Below are positions 44,896 to 54,202 of a DNA stretch of 64,000 bases, one piece after another. Made by a program: the position numbers and the translations under genes. The DNA is from Pseudolysinimonas kribbensis (lineage in GTDB: Bacteria > Actinomycetota > Actinomycetes > Actinomycetales > Microbacteriaceae): positions 62,001 to 126,000 of the forward strand of contig NZ_BSVB01000001.1 of assembly GCF_030161895.1 (NCBI RefSeq), in the 5' to 3' direction. The notes under the pieces were generated by a model. The model made no database searches, was not told where the DNA came from, and saw only the letters and a list, made by a program, of their open reading frames with translations. Position 1 is the stretch's first letter; every line of letters starts with the position of its first letter.

Positions 44896-45249
44896 ATGAG
44901 CGGCGGGACCATCACCCAGCTGCGCCGCGGCGTGGTCGGCCCCTGCATCCTGGCTCTGCTCGCCGACGGTCCCCGCTACGGACTGCAGCTCGGCCGCGAA
45001 CTCGAAGCGGCGGGCGAGCTGCTCACCAGTCAGGGCACCCTGTACCCGCTGCTCAACCGGCTGAGCGAGGCGAACCTCGTGACCAGCCGGTGGGAGCTCG
45101 CGGAGGCCGAGCGCCCGCGTCGCTACTACGAGATCACGGAGGCCGGACGCCGCGAGCTCGCCGAGTTCCGTCGCGACTGGTCCGCGTTCGCCGGGTCGGT
45201 CTCCGACCTCCTCGACCGCGCCGGACCGACCGGGGAGGAGCCCGCATGA
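44896..45249 (+). CDS. PadR family transcriptional regulator
   Basis: 117 residues, standard PadR: QLRRGVVGPCILALLADGPR, YGLQLGRELEAAGELLTSQG then TLYPLLNRLSEANLVTSRWE and RRYYEITEAGRRELAEF. Stop overlaps the ATG of the HAAS membrane protein (GCATGA). PadR-HAAS pairs are common: the membrane protein probably relays envelope signals to the repressor. Confidence 0.9.
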   Translation: MSGGTITQLRRGVVGPCILALLADGPRYGLQLGRELEAAGELLTSQGTLYPLLNRLSEANLVTSRWELAEAERPRRYYEITEAGRRELAEFRRDWSAFAGSVSDLLDRAGPTGEEPA

Positions 45250-46069
45250 CCACCACCGACGACCATCCGCTCGTCCGCGCATACCTGCGACGCTTCGATG
45301 CGGCCGCGGCCCGACTGCCCGAGTCGCGTCGCGAGCGGCTCCGTGCCGAGATCGCGGGCCACCTGCGCGAGGCCACCTCGGACGACAGCTCCGACGCGGA
45401 GGTGCGTCTTGTCCTGGCGGAGCTCGGCGATCCCGGCATGATCGTCGGCGAAGAAGCGGCTACCGAGGATCGCCCCGACGGGATCCGGCCCGCGTGGATC
45501 GCCGGCGGCGTGCTCCTGATCCTCTCCGTGGTCGTCGGCTACGCACTGCAATGGATCGACCCGCTGCCCGTCGGCATCTCCCTCACCTCGATCGCGTGGG
45601 CCGCCGGCCTCCTGGTGCTCGCGTTCGGCCGTCCGTCGGTCACGGCCCGCCGCCCGCTCGGGACCGCGGCCCTCGCCGTGCTCGCCATCTGGTCGGTGGC
45701 GGCCGGCGTCGTGTGGGATCTGATCGCTCGCACGATCGACCAGTCGGATCCCGGCGGGGCCGGCACGGCGTTCGGCCTCGTCGACACCCTCGGCGCGTTC
45801 GTGCTCGCGGCCATCGCCGTCGTCCAGATCGCGCGCATCGAGGTGGTCCCGCGTCCGTGGCGGTGGGCACCTGCGTGGGTCCTGGCGGCGGTCAGCGTCG
45901 TCTGGCTGATCAATCAGCTGGCGGGTGTCACCCTCCGCGAGAACGTGGTCGCGATAGCGGGGGCCTCGTCGCCCTGGACGCCGTCGCAAGGATCGGCGGA
46001 GTGCTGCTCCTGGGCGCCCTCGCGATCGGCCTCGGCTCGGCGGTCCTGCGACGCCCCGAGCACGGCTAG
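45246..46069 (+). CDS. HAAS-domain membrane protein (frame broken)
   Basis: 274 residues after adding one G in GGGGG near 45960. N-terminal HAAS-type helical domain HPLVRAYLRRFDAAAARLPE and EIAGHLREATSDDSSDAEVR with LVLAELGDP. Then six or so transmembrane segments (GGVLLILSVVVGYALQWI, SIAWAAGLLVLAFG, AVLAIWSVAAGVVWDLIA and others). Partner of the PadR regulator upstream by overlap. Confidence 0.85.
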
Positions 46070-46145
46070 GAACGCATCGCGGGTCCGCTCGCGTTCTCAT
46101 AGGATGCTCATGACTGGCGTTCATCGCCCGTCCTTTGGGGAATCG

Positions 46146-48718
46146 ATGAGTCGACGTCGTCGAACGCTGGCGCGCGCCGGTCGCTGGGCCGCCGTGGTGA
46201 CGGCGATGGCCGTGGTCGCCGTCGGGATCGGATCGGTGAGCGCCGCGCAGGCCGTCACCAACTACAGCGGCGCACGGCTCGCGTTCGAGCAGACGTTCTT
46301 CGCCTACGCGGCAGCCGGCGAGCTCCCCGGTACACGTTCACCCAGGTGAGCGGCCAGAACACGCCCGTGACGTTCACGATCACGGCCCCGGATGGCGCAG
46401 TCCAGCAGACCTGCACCGTGCCTGCCTCCTCCCCCGCCAACACGACCTGCACGTCGAGCGGGCTGACGCCGAGCGTGGCCGGCGTGTGGACGATCCACTA
46501 CGACCCGCACACCGACGCGCCGGCAGCCCGCTACAACTGGACGCTCGACGTCGTCGATGGGGAAGGGACCGTCATCCCCGGGCGGACCTGGGTCGAGACC
46601 TACGGGATCTACCAGTCCTCGGCCGCGAACATGCAGTTGTGGATCGGGACGCGTGAGGGCTACGTGTACAAGGCGGACTTCCGCGGCTACAACGGGCTCG
46701 GCTCCTGGATCAAGGCGAACGGCTTCGGCCTGGTGGACGCCGGAACCTGCACGCCGATCTACCACTCGGTCGAGGAAGCATCAGCGGCGCCAACGGCACC
46801 AGCATCGATCCGCGCTATGCGTACAGCGACCAGTGCGGGGACCAGTACAAGCTGTTCCTCGAGGAACCCGATACCGACCTCCCGGCGACGGCCCTCACCC
46901 CGACCGGCACCGACTGGGTGCGTCCGGCCGTCGTGCCGCCGGCCGCGAGCAACCTCGGGCTCCAGCAGGACTCCCCGAGCTCCCGCGCCGGCGACGTCGC
47001 GTTCGACCTCGCCGGGGTCAACGGCGGGTACACCCTGCAGATCGACACGAACGACAACGGCGTCTTCACCGATCCGGTCGACCGCACGATCCCCTGGGGC
47101 AGTCCCCCTGGTCACGTCGAGGTTCCGTTCGACGGCCTGGACGGGCAGGGTGCCGCTCTCGACCCCTGCTCCGCGATGAACGCCAAGGTCGTCGTCGACC
47201 GTGTCGGGGAGGCCCACATCGTGCTCGACGACGTCGAGTCGCTGGGTACGAGCTCCGTCACCAACTACGGCATCAAGATCACGGGCGACACCCCCGGCGT
47301 GGTCGCTCCCAATCCGAAGCTGTACTGGGACGACACCACCCTCACTCCGCGCAACAGCACCGAGAAGCCGCTCCCCTACGCTGACGGCCGAGCCGGTGTC
47401 GACACCACGACGACCGTCACGGGCGCGCATGGCTGGGGCCAGTGGGGCGACACGCGCAGCATCGAGAACTGGACCTACTACCAGGCGCAGGCCGGCGGGA
47501 CGTTCGCCATCCCCCCAGCTGCACGCCGGGGATCAGCATCGTGAAGTCGGCGACCCCGGATGATCCCGCCTCCTACACGCTCAACCGGGTCATCGACTAC
47601 AGCTTCGTCGTCACCAACACCGGCGACGAGCCCCTGACCGACGTGGATGTGGCGGAGACGGCCTTCAACGGCACCGGTCCGGCACCGCAACCGTCGTGCC
47701 CCGGCGGCATCCTGGCACCGCAGCAGCAGGTCACGTGCACCGCGACCTACACGCTGACGCAGCCGGATGTGGACCGCGGCCACCTCGACAACACCGCCGT
47801 CGCGAGCGGCACCGGCCAGATCAGCGGCGGTGAGGTCACGAGCGACCCCGGGAGTGTGACGATCCCGGGCGACCCCGACGCGGTCGGGTCGATCTCCCTC
47901 GCCAAGACAGCGACGCCCTCGACGGCGACCGCGGCCGGTGACACGGTGACCTTCTCCTTCGCGATCACCAACACGGGCCCCCTGACGCTGCATGATCCGC
48001 AGGTCGTCGAGTCCTCGTTCAGTGGATCCGGAGCGGTGTCGGCCCTGAGCTGCCCGCCGGAACTTGCGACGCTCATCCCGGGTGAGACCCGGACGTGCAC
48101 CGCGACGTATCGGCTGACCCAGGCGGACGTGGATGCCGGGGGCGTCACGAACCGGGCCGTCGCCCGGGCACTGTCCCCTCGGACACGCAGGTCGAGTCGA
48201 GCCCGTCGTCGGCCGCCGTCACAGTGACCGCCGACCCGGGCATCAGCCTGGTCAAGACAGCGGACCGCGCGACGGTGGCAGGTGCCGGCCAGACGATCCA
48301 CTACTCGTTCGCCGTGACGAACACCGGCAACGTCTCGGTGCACGGCGTCTCGATCTCCGAGGTCGCGTTCTCGGGCGCGGGCGCGACGACGGCGGTCGAC
48401 TGCCCGGCGACACCGATCGCCCCGCAGGACACCGTGGTCTGCACCGCCGATTACCGCACGCTCCAGGCCGACGTGTCCGCTGGAACGATCATCAACACCG
48501 CACAGGCGAGCGCGATCTCGCCGGCGGACGCCACACTGCAGTCCGATCCGTCGTCCGCCACGGTAACGGTCGGGCCGGCGGCCCCTGATCCGAGCTCCCC
48601 GGTGCTCGCGAGCACCGGTGGGCCGGACCTGCGGTGGATGGCTGTTCTCGCCCTGCTGTTCGCGGCAGCCGGCGGCGTGCTGATGCTGCTCACGCGGCGG
48701 CGATTCGGACGCGGCTGA
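46146..48718 (+). CDS. sortase-anchored surface protein with DUF11 repeats (frame broken at four sites)
   Basis: 858 residues after adding one base near 46327, 46770, 47516 and 48168. Twin-Arg-rich signal peptide SRRRRTLARAGRWAAVVTAM ends near SAAQA. An N-terminal domain has a jelly-roll look (VTFTITAPDGAVQQTC, YGIKITGDTPG). Three DUF11/CARDB-like repeats start ISIVKSATPDDPASYTLNRV, ISLAKTATPSTATAAGDTVT and ISLVKTADRATVAGAGQTIH. The end is LASTGG, a membrane span MAVLALLFAAAGGVLML and TRRRFGRG: a class-E-type LAxTG sorting signal. Wall-anchored adhesin-like protein; ligand unknown. Confidence 0.85.
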
Positions 48719-49393
48719 CTACAGCGCGTCCAGCCAGGCGCCGAAGACCCCGCGAGCGCGCTCGACGAGCTCCGGACCGACGCGCGCCGCGTCGGCGCGC
48801 ACCGCCTGGATGTCGATACCGCCGAGCTCCGCCGAATGCCCGATCAGCCACTGCTCGAGCCGGCGATGATCGGTCTCGAGGTGGAACTGCAACGCGAGCA
48901 CGCGGTCGCCGAGTGCGAAGGCCTGGTTCGGGCAGGCGTCGGTGCTCGCGAGCCGCACCGCGCCATCCGGGATCTGGAACATGTCGCCGTGCCAGTGCAG
49001 CACCGGGGTGTTCCCGAGCTCCCCGAGCGGTCCCGCACGACCCGCGTCGGTCAGCTGCACCGGCGCGTAGCCGATCTCGGTGGCCTGCGGCGCCACCCGC
49101 GCCCCCAGCGCGGCGGTGATGAGCTGCGCGCCGAGACAGATGCCGAGCAGCGGCGCGCCGTCGTCGAGGCGCTTGCGGATCACCGCGAGCTCCTCGTCGA
49201 GCACGGGATAGTCCGCCCGGTCGCCCACTCCGATCGGGCCGCCGAGCACCACCAGCAGATCGTCGTCGACGGCCTCGATGGAGTCGACGCCGGCATCCAC
49301 GTAGCGGATGCCGAACCCGCGCTCCCGCAGCAGCGGGTCGAGCAGGCCGAGGTCCTCGAACAGGACGTGCCGGATCGCGGTGACGGTGCGCAC
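48719..49393 (-). CDS. class I glutamine amidotransferase-like protein
   Basis: 224 residues. Catalytic Cys in LLGICLGAQLITAALG, His and Glu in ALQFHLETDHRRLE; LLVVLGGPIGVGDRADYPVL supplies the oxyanion strand. Similar to GMP-synthase-like GATases annotated as glutamine amidotransferases of unknown acceptor. GTG start. Convergent with the DUF11 gene, stops overlapping. Three bases upstream is the YdcF-like gene on the same strand. Intact. Confidence 0.85.
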   Translation of the reverse strand: MRTVTAIRHVLFEDLGLLDPLLRERGFGIRYVDAGVDSIEAVDDDLLVVLGGPIGVGDRADYPVLDEELAVIRKRLDDGAPLLGICLGAQLITAALGARVAPQATEIGYAPVQLTDAGRAGPLGELGNTPVLHWHGDMFQIPDGAVRLASTDACPNQAFALGDRVLALQFHLETDHRRLEQWLIGHSAELGGIDIQAVRADAARVGPELVERARGVFGAWLDAL

Positions 49394-49397
49394 TCCC

Positions 49398-50004
49398 CTA
49401 CGGTGCCACGGACCGGCGCGCACCGCGCAGCTCCCAGAGTCCGCGGATCGCGGCGAACGGCTTGACGAGCACGAGCTCCCCGAACCGGTGCTCGTCCGCG
49501 CGTCGCAGCCGTGCCGCGAGGTCGGGCCGCATGCGGGCGAGATGGATGCGGGCCTTCTCGGCGTGCAGCGAGTTGGAGACGATCTTGATCTCGTCCGCGT
49601 CCTCGAGGTACGGGATCGCGTTGCGCACGTTCTCCCAGGTCGTGCGGCTCTCCCGGTCGAGCGCCACCCTCCCGCGGTATCCGAGCGCGCGGGCGTGCGC
49701 AGCCAGGAGGTCGGCCTCCGGAACGGTGCCGGCCACCGCTCCCCGCACAGCACGAGCAGCGAGTCGGTGTCGGCGCTGCGCGACCGCAGCGCCGCGCGTA
49801 CCCGGTACCGGTTCACGAGGTTGATGCGCGATCCCCGGTTGCCGAAGCCGAGGATGACGACCGCCTCCCGCCGCCTCCCCGGCGACGAGTCCCCTCCCCG
49901 CTTGGCGGAAAGCCGCGTCGGCTGGAACGCCAGTGCACGAGCTCGCCCCACGCCAGGACGCTCGCGGCCGCCGTGACGACGAGAGCGGCCGTACGGGTTC
50001 GCAT
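49398..50004 (-). CDS. YdcF/DUF218 family protein (frame broken twice)
   Basis: 202 residues after adding one base near 49884 and one near 49743. N-terminal signal/anchor TRTAALVVTAAASVLAWGEL, then AVVILGFGNRGSRINLVNRY, LLVLCGGAVAGTVPEADLLA and VALDRESRTTWENVRNAIPY with IKIVSNSLHAEKARIHLARM. This is the DUF218 fold (SanA/YdcF/ElyC), linked in E. coli to envelope polysaccharide metabolism. Co-directional with the amidotransferase. Confidence 0.78.
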
Positions 50005-50031
50005 TCGTCGACGCTATGCCCCTTGACCTGC

Positions 50032-50050
50032 CACTTGTTATTTGCAAGTG
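50032..50050 (+). promoter_or_regulatory. inverted-repeat operator before VOC-HxlR pair
   Basis: CACTTG (50032-50037), 7-bp spacer TTATTTG, CAAGTG (50045-50050). TTGACC lies at 50023. The HxlR regulator encoded second in the unit is a likely ligand; HxlR proteins bind short palindromes next to their operon. Confidence 0.6.
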
Positions 50051-50090
50051 TTGCCACATCGACATCACCAAATCACAAGGAGCAGTCGCC

Positions 50091-50525
50091 ATGTCCCTTC
50101 TCTTCGTCAACCTCCCCGTCACCGACCTGGATCGCGCGAAGGCGTTCTACACCGCGATCGGCGGCACCGTGAACCCGCTCTTCACCGACCACAACGCCGC
50201 CTGCATCGTCGTCGACGAGGACCACAACTACTTCATGCTCCTGACCCGCGAGTTCTTCCAGACGTTCACCGACCTGCCGATCGGTGACCCCTCGACGCAT
50301 GCCGCCGTCTCGACGGCGATCTTCCTCGAGAGCCGCGACGCGGTGGACGCCGCCGTCGCGAGGGGGCTCGAAGCGGGCGGCGCCGAACCGCGCCCGGCTG
50401 CGGACTACGGGTTCATGTACCAGCGTCAGCTGACCGACCCCGACGGCAACCTCCTCGAGTTCGGGTGGATGGAGCCAGCGGCGGCCGCCCAGGGCCCGGC
50501 GGCGTACGCCGCGAACCAGGCCTGA
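50091..50525 (+). CDS. VOC family (glyoxalase-like) protein
   Basis: 144 residues. LLFVNLPVTDLDRAKAFYTA begins the first beta-alpha-beta-beta-beta module; ACIVVDEDHNYFMLLTREFF and MYQRQLTDPDGNLLEFGWME with the metal Glu end it. Single VOC fold, typical of uncharacterised lactoylglutathione-lyase-like proteins. AAGGAG upstream of the ATG. Followed after 14 bp by hxlR. Confidence 0.88.
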   Translation: MSLLFVNLPVTDLDRAKAFYTAIGGTVNPLFTDHNAACIVVDEDHNYFMLLTREFFQTFTDLPIGDPSTHAAVSTAIFLESRDAVDAAVARGLEAGGAEPRPAADYGFMYQRQLTDPDGNLLEFGWMEPAAAAQGPAAYAANQA

Positions 50526-50539
50526 ACACCCCGCCGCAC

Positions 50540-51195
50540 ATGGCCGCGCGCGATTACGGGCAGTACGACGGCATCACCCGGGCGCTCGAGCTCGCGGGAG
50601 AGCGCTGGGCGCTGCTCATCGTGCGCGACCTGCTCGTCGGGCCGCGCCGCTACGGAGAGCTCGCGGCGGGACTCCCCCGCATCCCGAGCAACATCCTGGC
50701 GGCGCGGCTCAAGGAGCTGCAGGAGGCCGGCATCATCCGCCGCGCCCCCGATCGCGCATCATCCTGTACGAGCTCACTCCCTACGGCCGCGAGCTCGAGC
50801 CGGTCGTGCTCGCGCTCGGCGCGTGGGGCTTCCGGGCGCTCGGCGAGCCCCGCGAGGAGCAGGTCATCACGCCCGACGCGATGACCATCACGCTGCGCAC
50901 GGCGTTCCGGCCATCGGCCGCCGCCGAGCTGCCGGCGACCGCCTATGCGGCGCGACTGGGCCCGCACGAGCTGCTGGTGCGAGTGGATGGGTCCGAGCTC
51001 TCCGTCGCGCGGGTGGATGCGGGCCGCGGCGATCGCGATGCCGACCTCGCCTTCGCGACGGGGCCGGGCATCCATCGCGTCATCTCCGGCGAGCTGGCAC
51101 CGGACCGCGCGATCTCCACCGGGGTCGTCGAGGTGCTGCGCGGGCCCGAGAACCTGCTCGAGCGGTTCGCGAACACGTTCCACCTGGCTGCCTGA
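50540..51195 (+). CDS. HxlR family regulator with C-terminal SCP2-like domain (frame broken)
   Basis: 218 residues after adding one base near 50757. HTH: YDGITRALELAGERWALLIV, RDLLVGPRRYGELAAGLPRI, PSNILAARLKELQEAGII, then YELTPYGRELEPVVLALGAWG. The C-terminal 100 residues (LLVRVDGSELSVARVD, RFANTFHLAA) resemble a sterol-carrier-type ligand pocket found in some actinobacterial HxlR proteins. Likely controls the VOC gene through the upstream repeat. Confidence 0.85.
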
Positions 51196-51218
51196 CCGCT
51201 CCGAGACGGCGCGTCGCC

Positions 51219-51254
51219 TTGTCGAATGGGAAGGTATAGTCCTAATCTCACCGG
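51219..51254 (+). promoter_or_regulatory. conserved leaderless promoter, copy 3 (lcp2)
   Basis: TTGTCG at 51219, 18-bp spacer, TAATCT at 51243-51248, six bases, ATG. Spacer block GGGAAGGTATAGTCC (51228-51242) is identical to copy 1; identity extends upstream (GACGGCGCGTCGC in both). Here it drives the LCP gene directly, with no padR between. Confidence 0.75.
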
Positions 51255-52556
51255 ATGTTTCCTCAGCGTCGGCCCGCGCCGCATCCGTCCCGCGCGACCC
51301 GTTCGGTTCCAGCTACGGCGCGGCCGACCGCGAGACATGGGCGTCTGCGCCGCCGGAGCCGGGCGGGCACACTGATCCGGATGGTCGCGACAGTCGTCGC
51401 GGTCGTGGCGGTGGCGAGCGTCTCCGTCGTCGCGATCGCGATCGGCCAGCTCAGCAGCACCGTCGCATCGCACACGGTGCATCTGGCCCGCGTCGGCGGC
51501 TCGGCGCCGCCGCCGAGCATCGACGCCATCAAGGGCGTCGTCAACCTTCTGATCGTCGGCTCCGACACCCGCAAAGACCAAGCGGGGTTCCAGGATGCTG
51601 CGGACCAGGCGGCATCCTCCGGCGCCGGCCACAACGACGTCACGATCCTCGTGCACATCGCTGCGGATCATCAGTCCGCGCTCCTGGTGAGCTTTCCACG
51701 CGACCTGATGATCCCCATCCCGGCCTGCCCGGATCCGAGCGGCGGGACGTACCGCGCCTCGAGCATCGCCATGTTCAACGCAACGCTCGGCCGTGGAGGC
51801 CTCTCCTGTCCGGTGCTGACGATCGAGAAGCTCACCGGGCTCGACATCCCGTATGCGGCATCCATCGACTTCGACGGCGTGGCGGCGATGGCCGACGCGG
51901 TCGGCGGGGTCACCGTGTGCGTCGCTACACCCATTCACGATCCGAACGTCGGCCTCGACCTGACAGCCGGCGAGCACACCATCTCCGGCGCGACCGCGCG
52001 CGCGTTTCTGCGGACCAGGCACGGCGTCGGCGACGGCAGCGACCTCGGCCGGATCAGCAACCAGCAGATCTACCTGTCGGCGCTGGCCCGCACGGTCAAG
52101 AGCAGCGGTGTGCTGACGAATCCCCTGAAGCTCTACGGTCTCGCGCGGGCGGCGACGTCGAACATGCAGCTCTCCGACACCCTTGCGCACCTCGACACGA
52201 TGGCGGGGATCGCCCTCGCGCTGAAGAACATGCCTCTGTCGAACGTCGCGATGATCCAGTATCCGGTCGGGTCCAGTCCGCTCTATCCGAACCGGGTCGT
52301 GCCGTCGCCCGCTGCGGATGCCGTCGTCACCACCGCCTTGCAGAACGATCAGCGGGTGCAGCTGACGGGCACGACGGGGCGCGGCGCCGAGCTCGCCCCG
52401 AAGCAGAGCAGCCCTCCCCCGCCGACGCCGAGCGGCGTCAGCGCGACGCCGACCCCGACGAGTTCGGGCCCCGCCGCCGTCGCGCTGCCCGACACGGTGC
52501 AGGGTCAGAGCGCGGACCAGCAGACCTGCTCGAAGGGCAGGATCGTCCGTGGCTGA
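51255..52556 (+). CDS. LytR-CpsA-Psr (LCP) family glycopolymer ligase 2
   Basis: 433 residues, paralogue of the LCP at 38257 with the same layout: N-terminal basic segment, one membrane helix (MVATVVAVVAVASVSVVAI), LCP domain with LLIVGSDTRKDQ, DVTILVHIAADHQSALLVSF, PRDLMIPIP and ARAFLRTRHGVGDGSDLGR, then a Pro/Ser tail ending QSADQQTCSKG. Anchored outside, it would link a glycopolymer to peptidoglycan. Intact. Confidence 0.9.
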   Translation: MFPQRRPAPHPSRATRSVPATARPTARHGRLRRRSRAGTLIRMVATVVAVVAVASVSVVAIAIGQLSSTVASHTVHLARVGGSAPPPSIDAIKGVVNLLIVGSDTRKDQAGFQDAADQAASSGAGHNDVTILVHIAADHQSALLVSFPRDLMIPIPACPDPSGGTYRASSIAMFNATLGRGGLSCPVLTIEKLTGLDIPYAASIDFDGVAAMADAVGGVTVCVATPIHDPNVGLDLTAGEHTISGATARAFLRTRHGVGDGSDLGRISNQQIYLSALARTVKSSGVLTNPLKLYGLARAATSNMQLSDTLAHLDTMAGIALALKNMPLSNVAMIQYPVGSSPLYPNRVVPSPAADAVVTTALQNDQRVQLTGTTGRGAELAPKQSSPPPPTPSGVSATPTPTSSGPAAVALPDTVQGQSADQQTCSKGRIVRG

Positions 52557-52569
52557 TCCGCGCGGCGGC

Positions 52570-52605
52570 TTGGCGAACGGGAAGGTATGGTCCTACTCTC
52601 ACGGA
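52570..52605 (+). promoter_or_regulatory. conserved leaderless promoter, copy 4 (padR3)
   Basis: TTGGCG at 52570, 18-bp spacer, TACTCT at 52594-52599, six bases, GTG. Spacer block GGGAAGGTATGGTCC (52579-52593) differs from copies 1 and 3 at one base. Confidence 0.72.
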
Positions 52606-52968
52606 GTGCCACGTCGACGCCCCGGAGCGCTGATCCCGCTGGAGTTCCGCATCCTGGAGTGCGGGTTGGAGATGCAGACGCCGACGCACGGCTTCCACGG
52701 TTTCCTGCTCGCGAGGGCCCTGCAGGACGTGTCCGACTCGGCCTCGCTGATCGGGCACGGGACGCTCTACAAGGCGCTCGCCCGCATGGCGAAGGCCGGC
52801 CTGCTCGAGAGCGCATGGGAGGATCCAGCATCGGCCGAGGCCGAGGGGCGCCCCCGGCGTAAGAACTACCGAGTGACGCCCCAGGGCGCGACGGCCCTGG
52901 CACGGGCTCGGGCGGAGCAGCCGTCCCCGCTCGCCGCGCCGGCCCACGCAGCACGGGGCATCGCATGA
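52606..52968 (+). CDS. PadR-like winged-helix regulator 3
   Basis: 120 residues, near twin of the regulator at 39557 (PRRRPGALIPLEFRILECGL; GHGTLYKALARMAKAGLL; ARGIA end). PadR winged helix without a long C-terminal coil. Leaderless GTG after promoter copy 4; stop overlaps the next gene start (GCATGA). Confidence 0.85.
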   Translation: MPRRRPGALIPLEFRILECGLEMQTPTHGFHGFLLARALQDVSDSASLIGHGTLYKALARMAKAGLLESAWEDPASAEAEGRPRRKNYRVTPQGATALARARAEQPSPLAAPAHAARGIA

Positions 52969-53693
52969 CCACCGTCGCCATGCGCCACGCACCCGGCCGA
53001 GCCCCGAGCTGTCGCGCGGACATCGCGATCATGCGCTGGGTCCGCTGGTACAGCCGCGACCTCGCGCCGGAGGTCCGGGACGACCGGCTCGACGAGCTCA
53101 CGTCCGACCTCTGGGAGCAGCGCTCCGCCGCGCACCGGCAAGGCGCCTTCAGGGCCGGTGCCGCCATGGTCGCTCGCGCGGTCCGAGGCATCCCGGCTGA
53201 CCTCGCCTGGCGTCGTGCCGAGCTTCGCGCCGACCCGGCCCTGCGCGGGGTCGCGCGAGGATGGTCCCGCGGCGGCCTGTTGACCCTCACCTATCTGGTG
53301 GCGCTCTCGGCTCTCGGGTTCGCGATCCTCGCCTGGGTCCGGATCGCCGCTGCTGCGACCCACGGGATGCTCCTGCCCTCCGCGACGACGCTCACGTCCC
53401 TCGCGATCGCGGTCGTCAGCGTCGTCGGCGGCATCATCATGCTCGGCGCGGCCCGACGGCGATGGCTCGCGGCCCTGTGGCTCGGCATGGGAACGGTGCT
53501 GACGCTCCACTTCGGGTTCCTCACGTTCTGGACGCTCAGCGTCACGGCCTACGCGCTCGTGATTCGCGCGACGATGAACGGCCCCCTCATCGCCGTGTTC
53601 TATTGGGCCGGGCTCGGCACGGTCGGCGCGTTCTTCGTCGTCGTCGCACTCGCGTGGGCTCCCGCGCGCCGACCTGTGAGGTCCTCCCGGTGA
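52965..53693 (+). CDS. PadR-associated membrane protein, intact copy
   Basis: 242 residues. Cytoplasmic N-terminal 85 residues (MRWVRWYSRDLAPEVRDDRL, DELTSDLWEQRSAAHRQG) resemble the helical sensor part of PadR-linked membrane proteins. Then about five membrane segments: LLTLTYLVALSALGFAILAW, SLAIAVVSVVGGIIMLGA, WLAALWLGMGTVLTLHFGFL, VTAYALVIRAT and AGLGTVGAFFVVVALAWA. Likely senses an envelope signal and controls PadR3. Its truncated homologue is at 39916. Confidence 0.75.
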   Translation: MTTVAMRHAPGRAPSCRADIAIMRWVRWYSRDLAPEVRDDRLDELTSDLWEQRSAAHRQGAFRAGAAMVARAVRGIPADLAWRRAELRADPALRGVARGWSRGGLLTLTYLVALSALGFAILAWVRIAAAATHGMLLPSATTLTSLAIAVVSVVGGIIMLGAARRRWLAALWLGMGTVLTLHFGFLTFWTLSVTAYALVIRATMNGPLIAVFYWAGLGTVGAFFVVVALAWAPARRPVRSSR

Positions 53694-54202
53694 ATCGCCG
53701 GATCCTGCTCAGCGTGGCGGCCGGCGGCGTGCTCGCCATCGCGGTCGCCATCGGAGCGGGCGCGGCCGCCCTCGCGATGTCGCCCATCGTTCCGGACGAC
53801 TCGGCACCGCTCATCGCGCCGGCGCCGACGAGCTCTGCCACCGCGCCGGCGCCGAGCTCCGGCGGTCCGACGACCGAGGAGACCGCCCCCTTCGCTCGCG
53901 CTCTCCGCCCCGGCGAGGCGCCGGTCACCGCGGCCCGGCTCCGTACCGAAGTGCCGGCCGGCATGGCCACCGATCTGGACGATCCGCACGGCTGGCTGGC
54001 CGAGGCCGTCATCGACGTCCGGTGCATGGCGGACAAGGGCTACTACTACGACCCGTTCGACCACGGTCCCGAGTCCGACCCCTCGGACCCGTCGCTCCTG
54101 GCCTTCTTCGGCCGCACGGGTGCGGTCGACGCCTACCGTTGGCAGGACGCCGGATGCCACGGCCTCTCCGTGCACGAGACGGGAAATGATGACAACCACT
54201 GA
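53690..54202 (+). CDS. membrane-anchored exported protein of unknown function
   Basis: 170 residues. N-terminal hydrophobic anchor RILLSVAAGGVLAIAVAIGA, a Pro/Ser/Thr linker, and an extracellular domain with EVPAGMATDLDDPHGWLAEA, VIDVRCMADKGYYYDPFD and a late Cys (DAGCHGLSVH). GTG overlaps the previous stop (GTGA). Part of the PadR3 unit; no family recognised. Confidence 0.65.
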   Translation: MNRRILLSVAAGGVLAIAVAIGAGAAALAMSPIVPDDSAPLIAPAPTSSATAPAPSSGGPTTEETAPFARALRPGEAPVTAARLRTEVPAGMATDLDDPHGWLAEAVIDVRCMADKGYYYDPFDHGPESDPSDPSLLAFFGRTGAVDAYRWQDAGCHGLSVHETGNDDNH

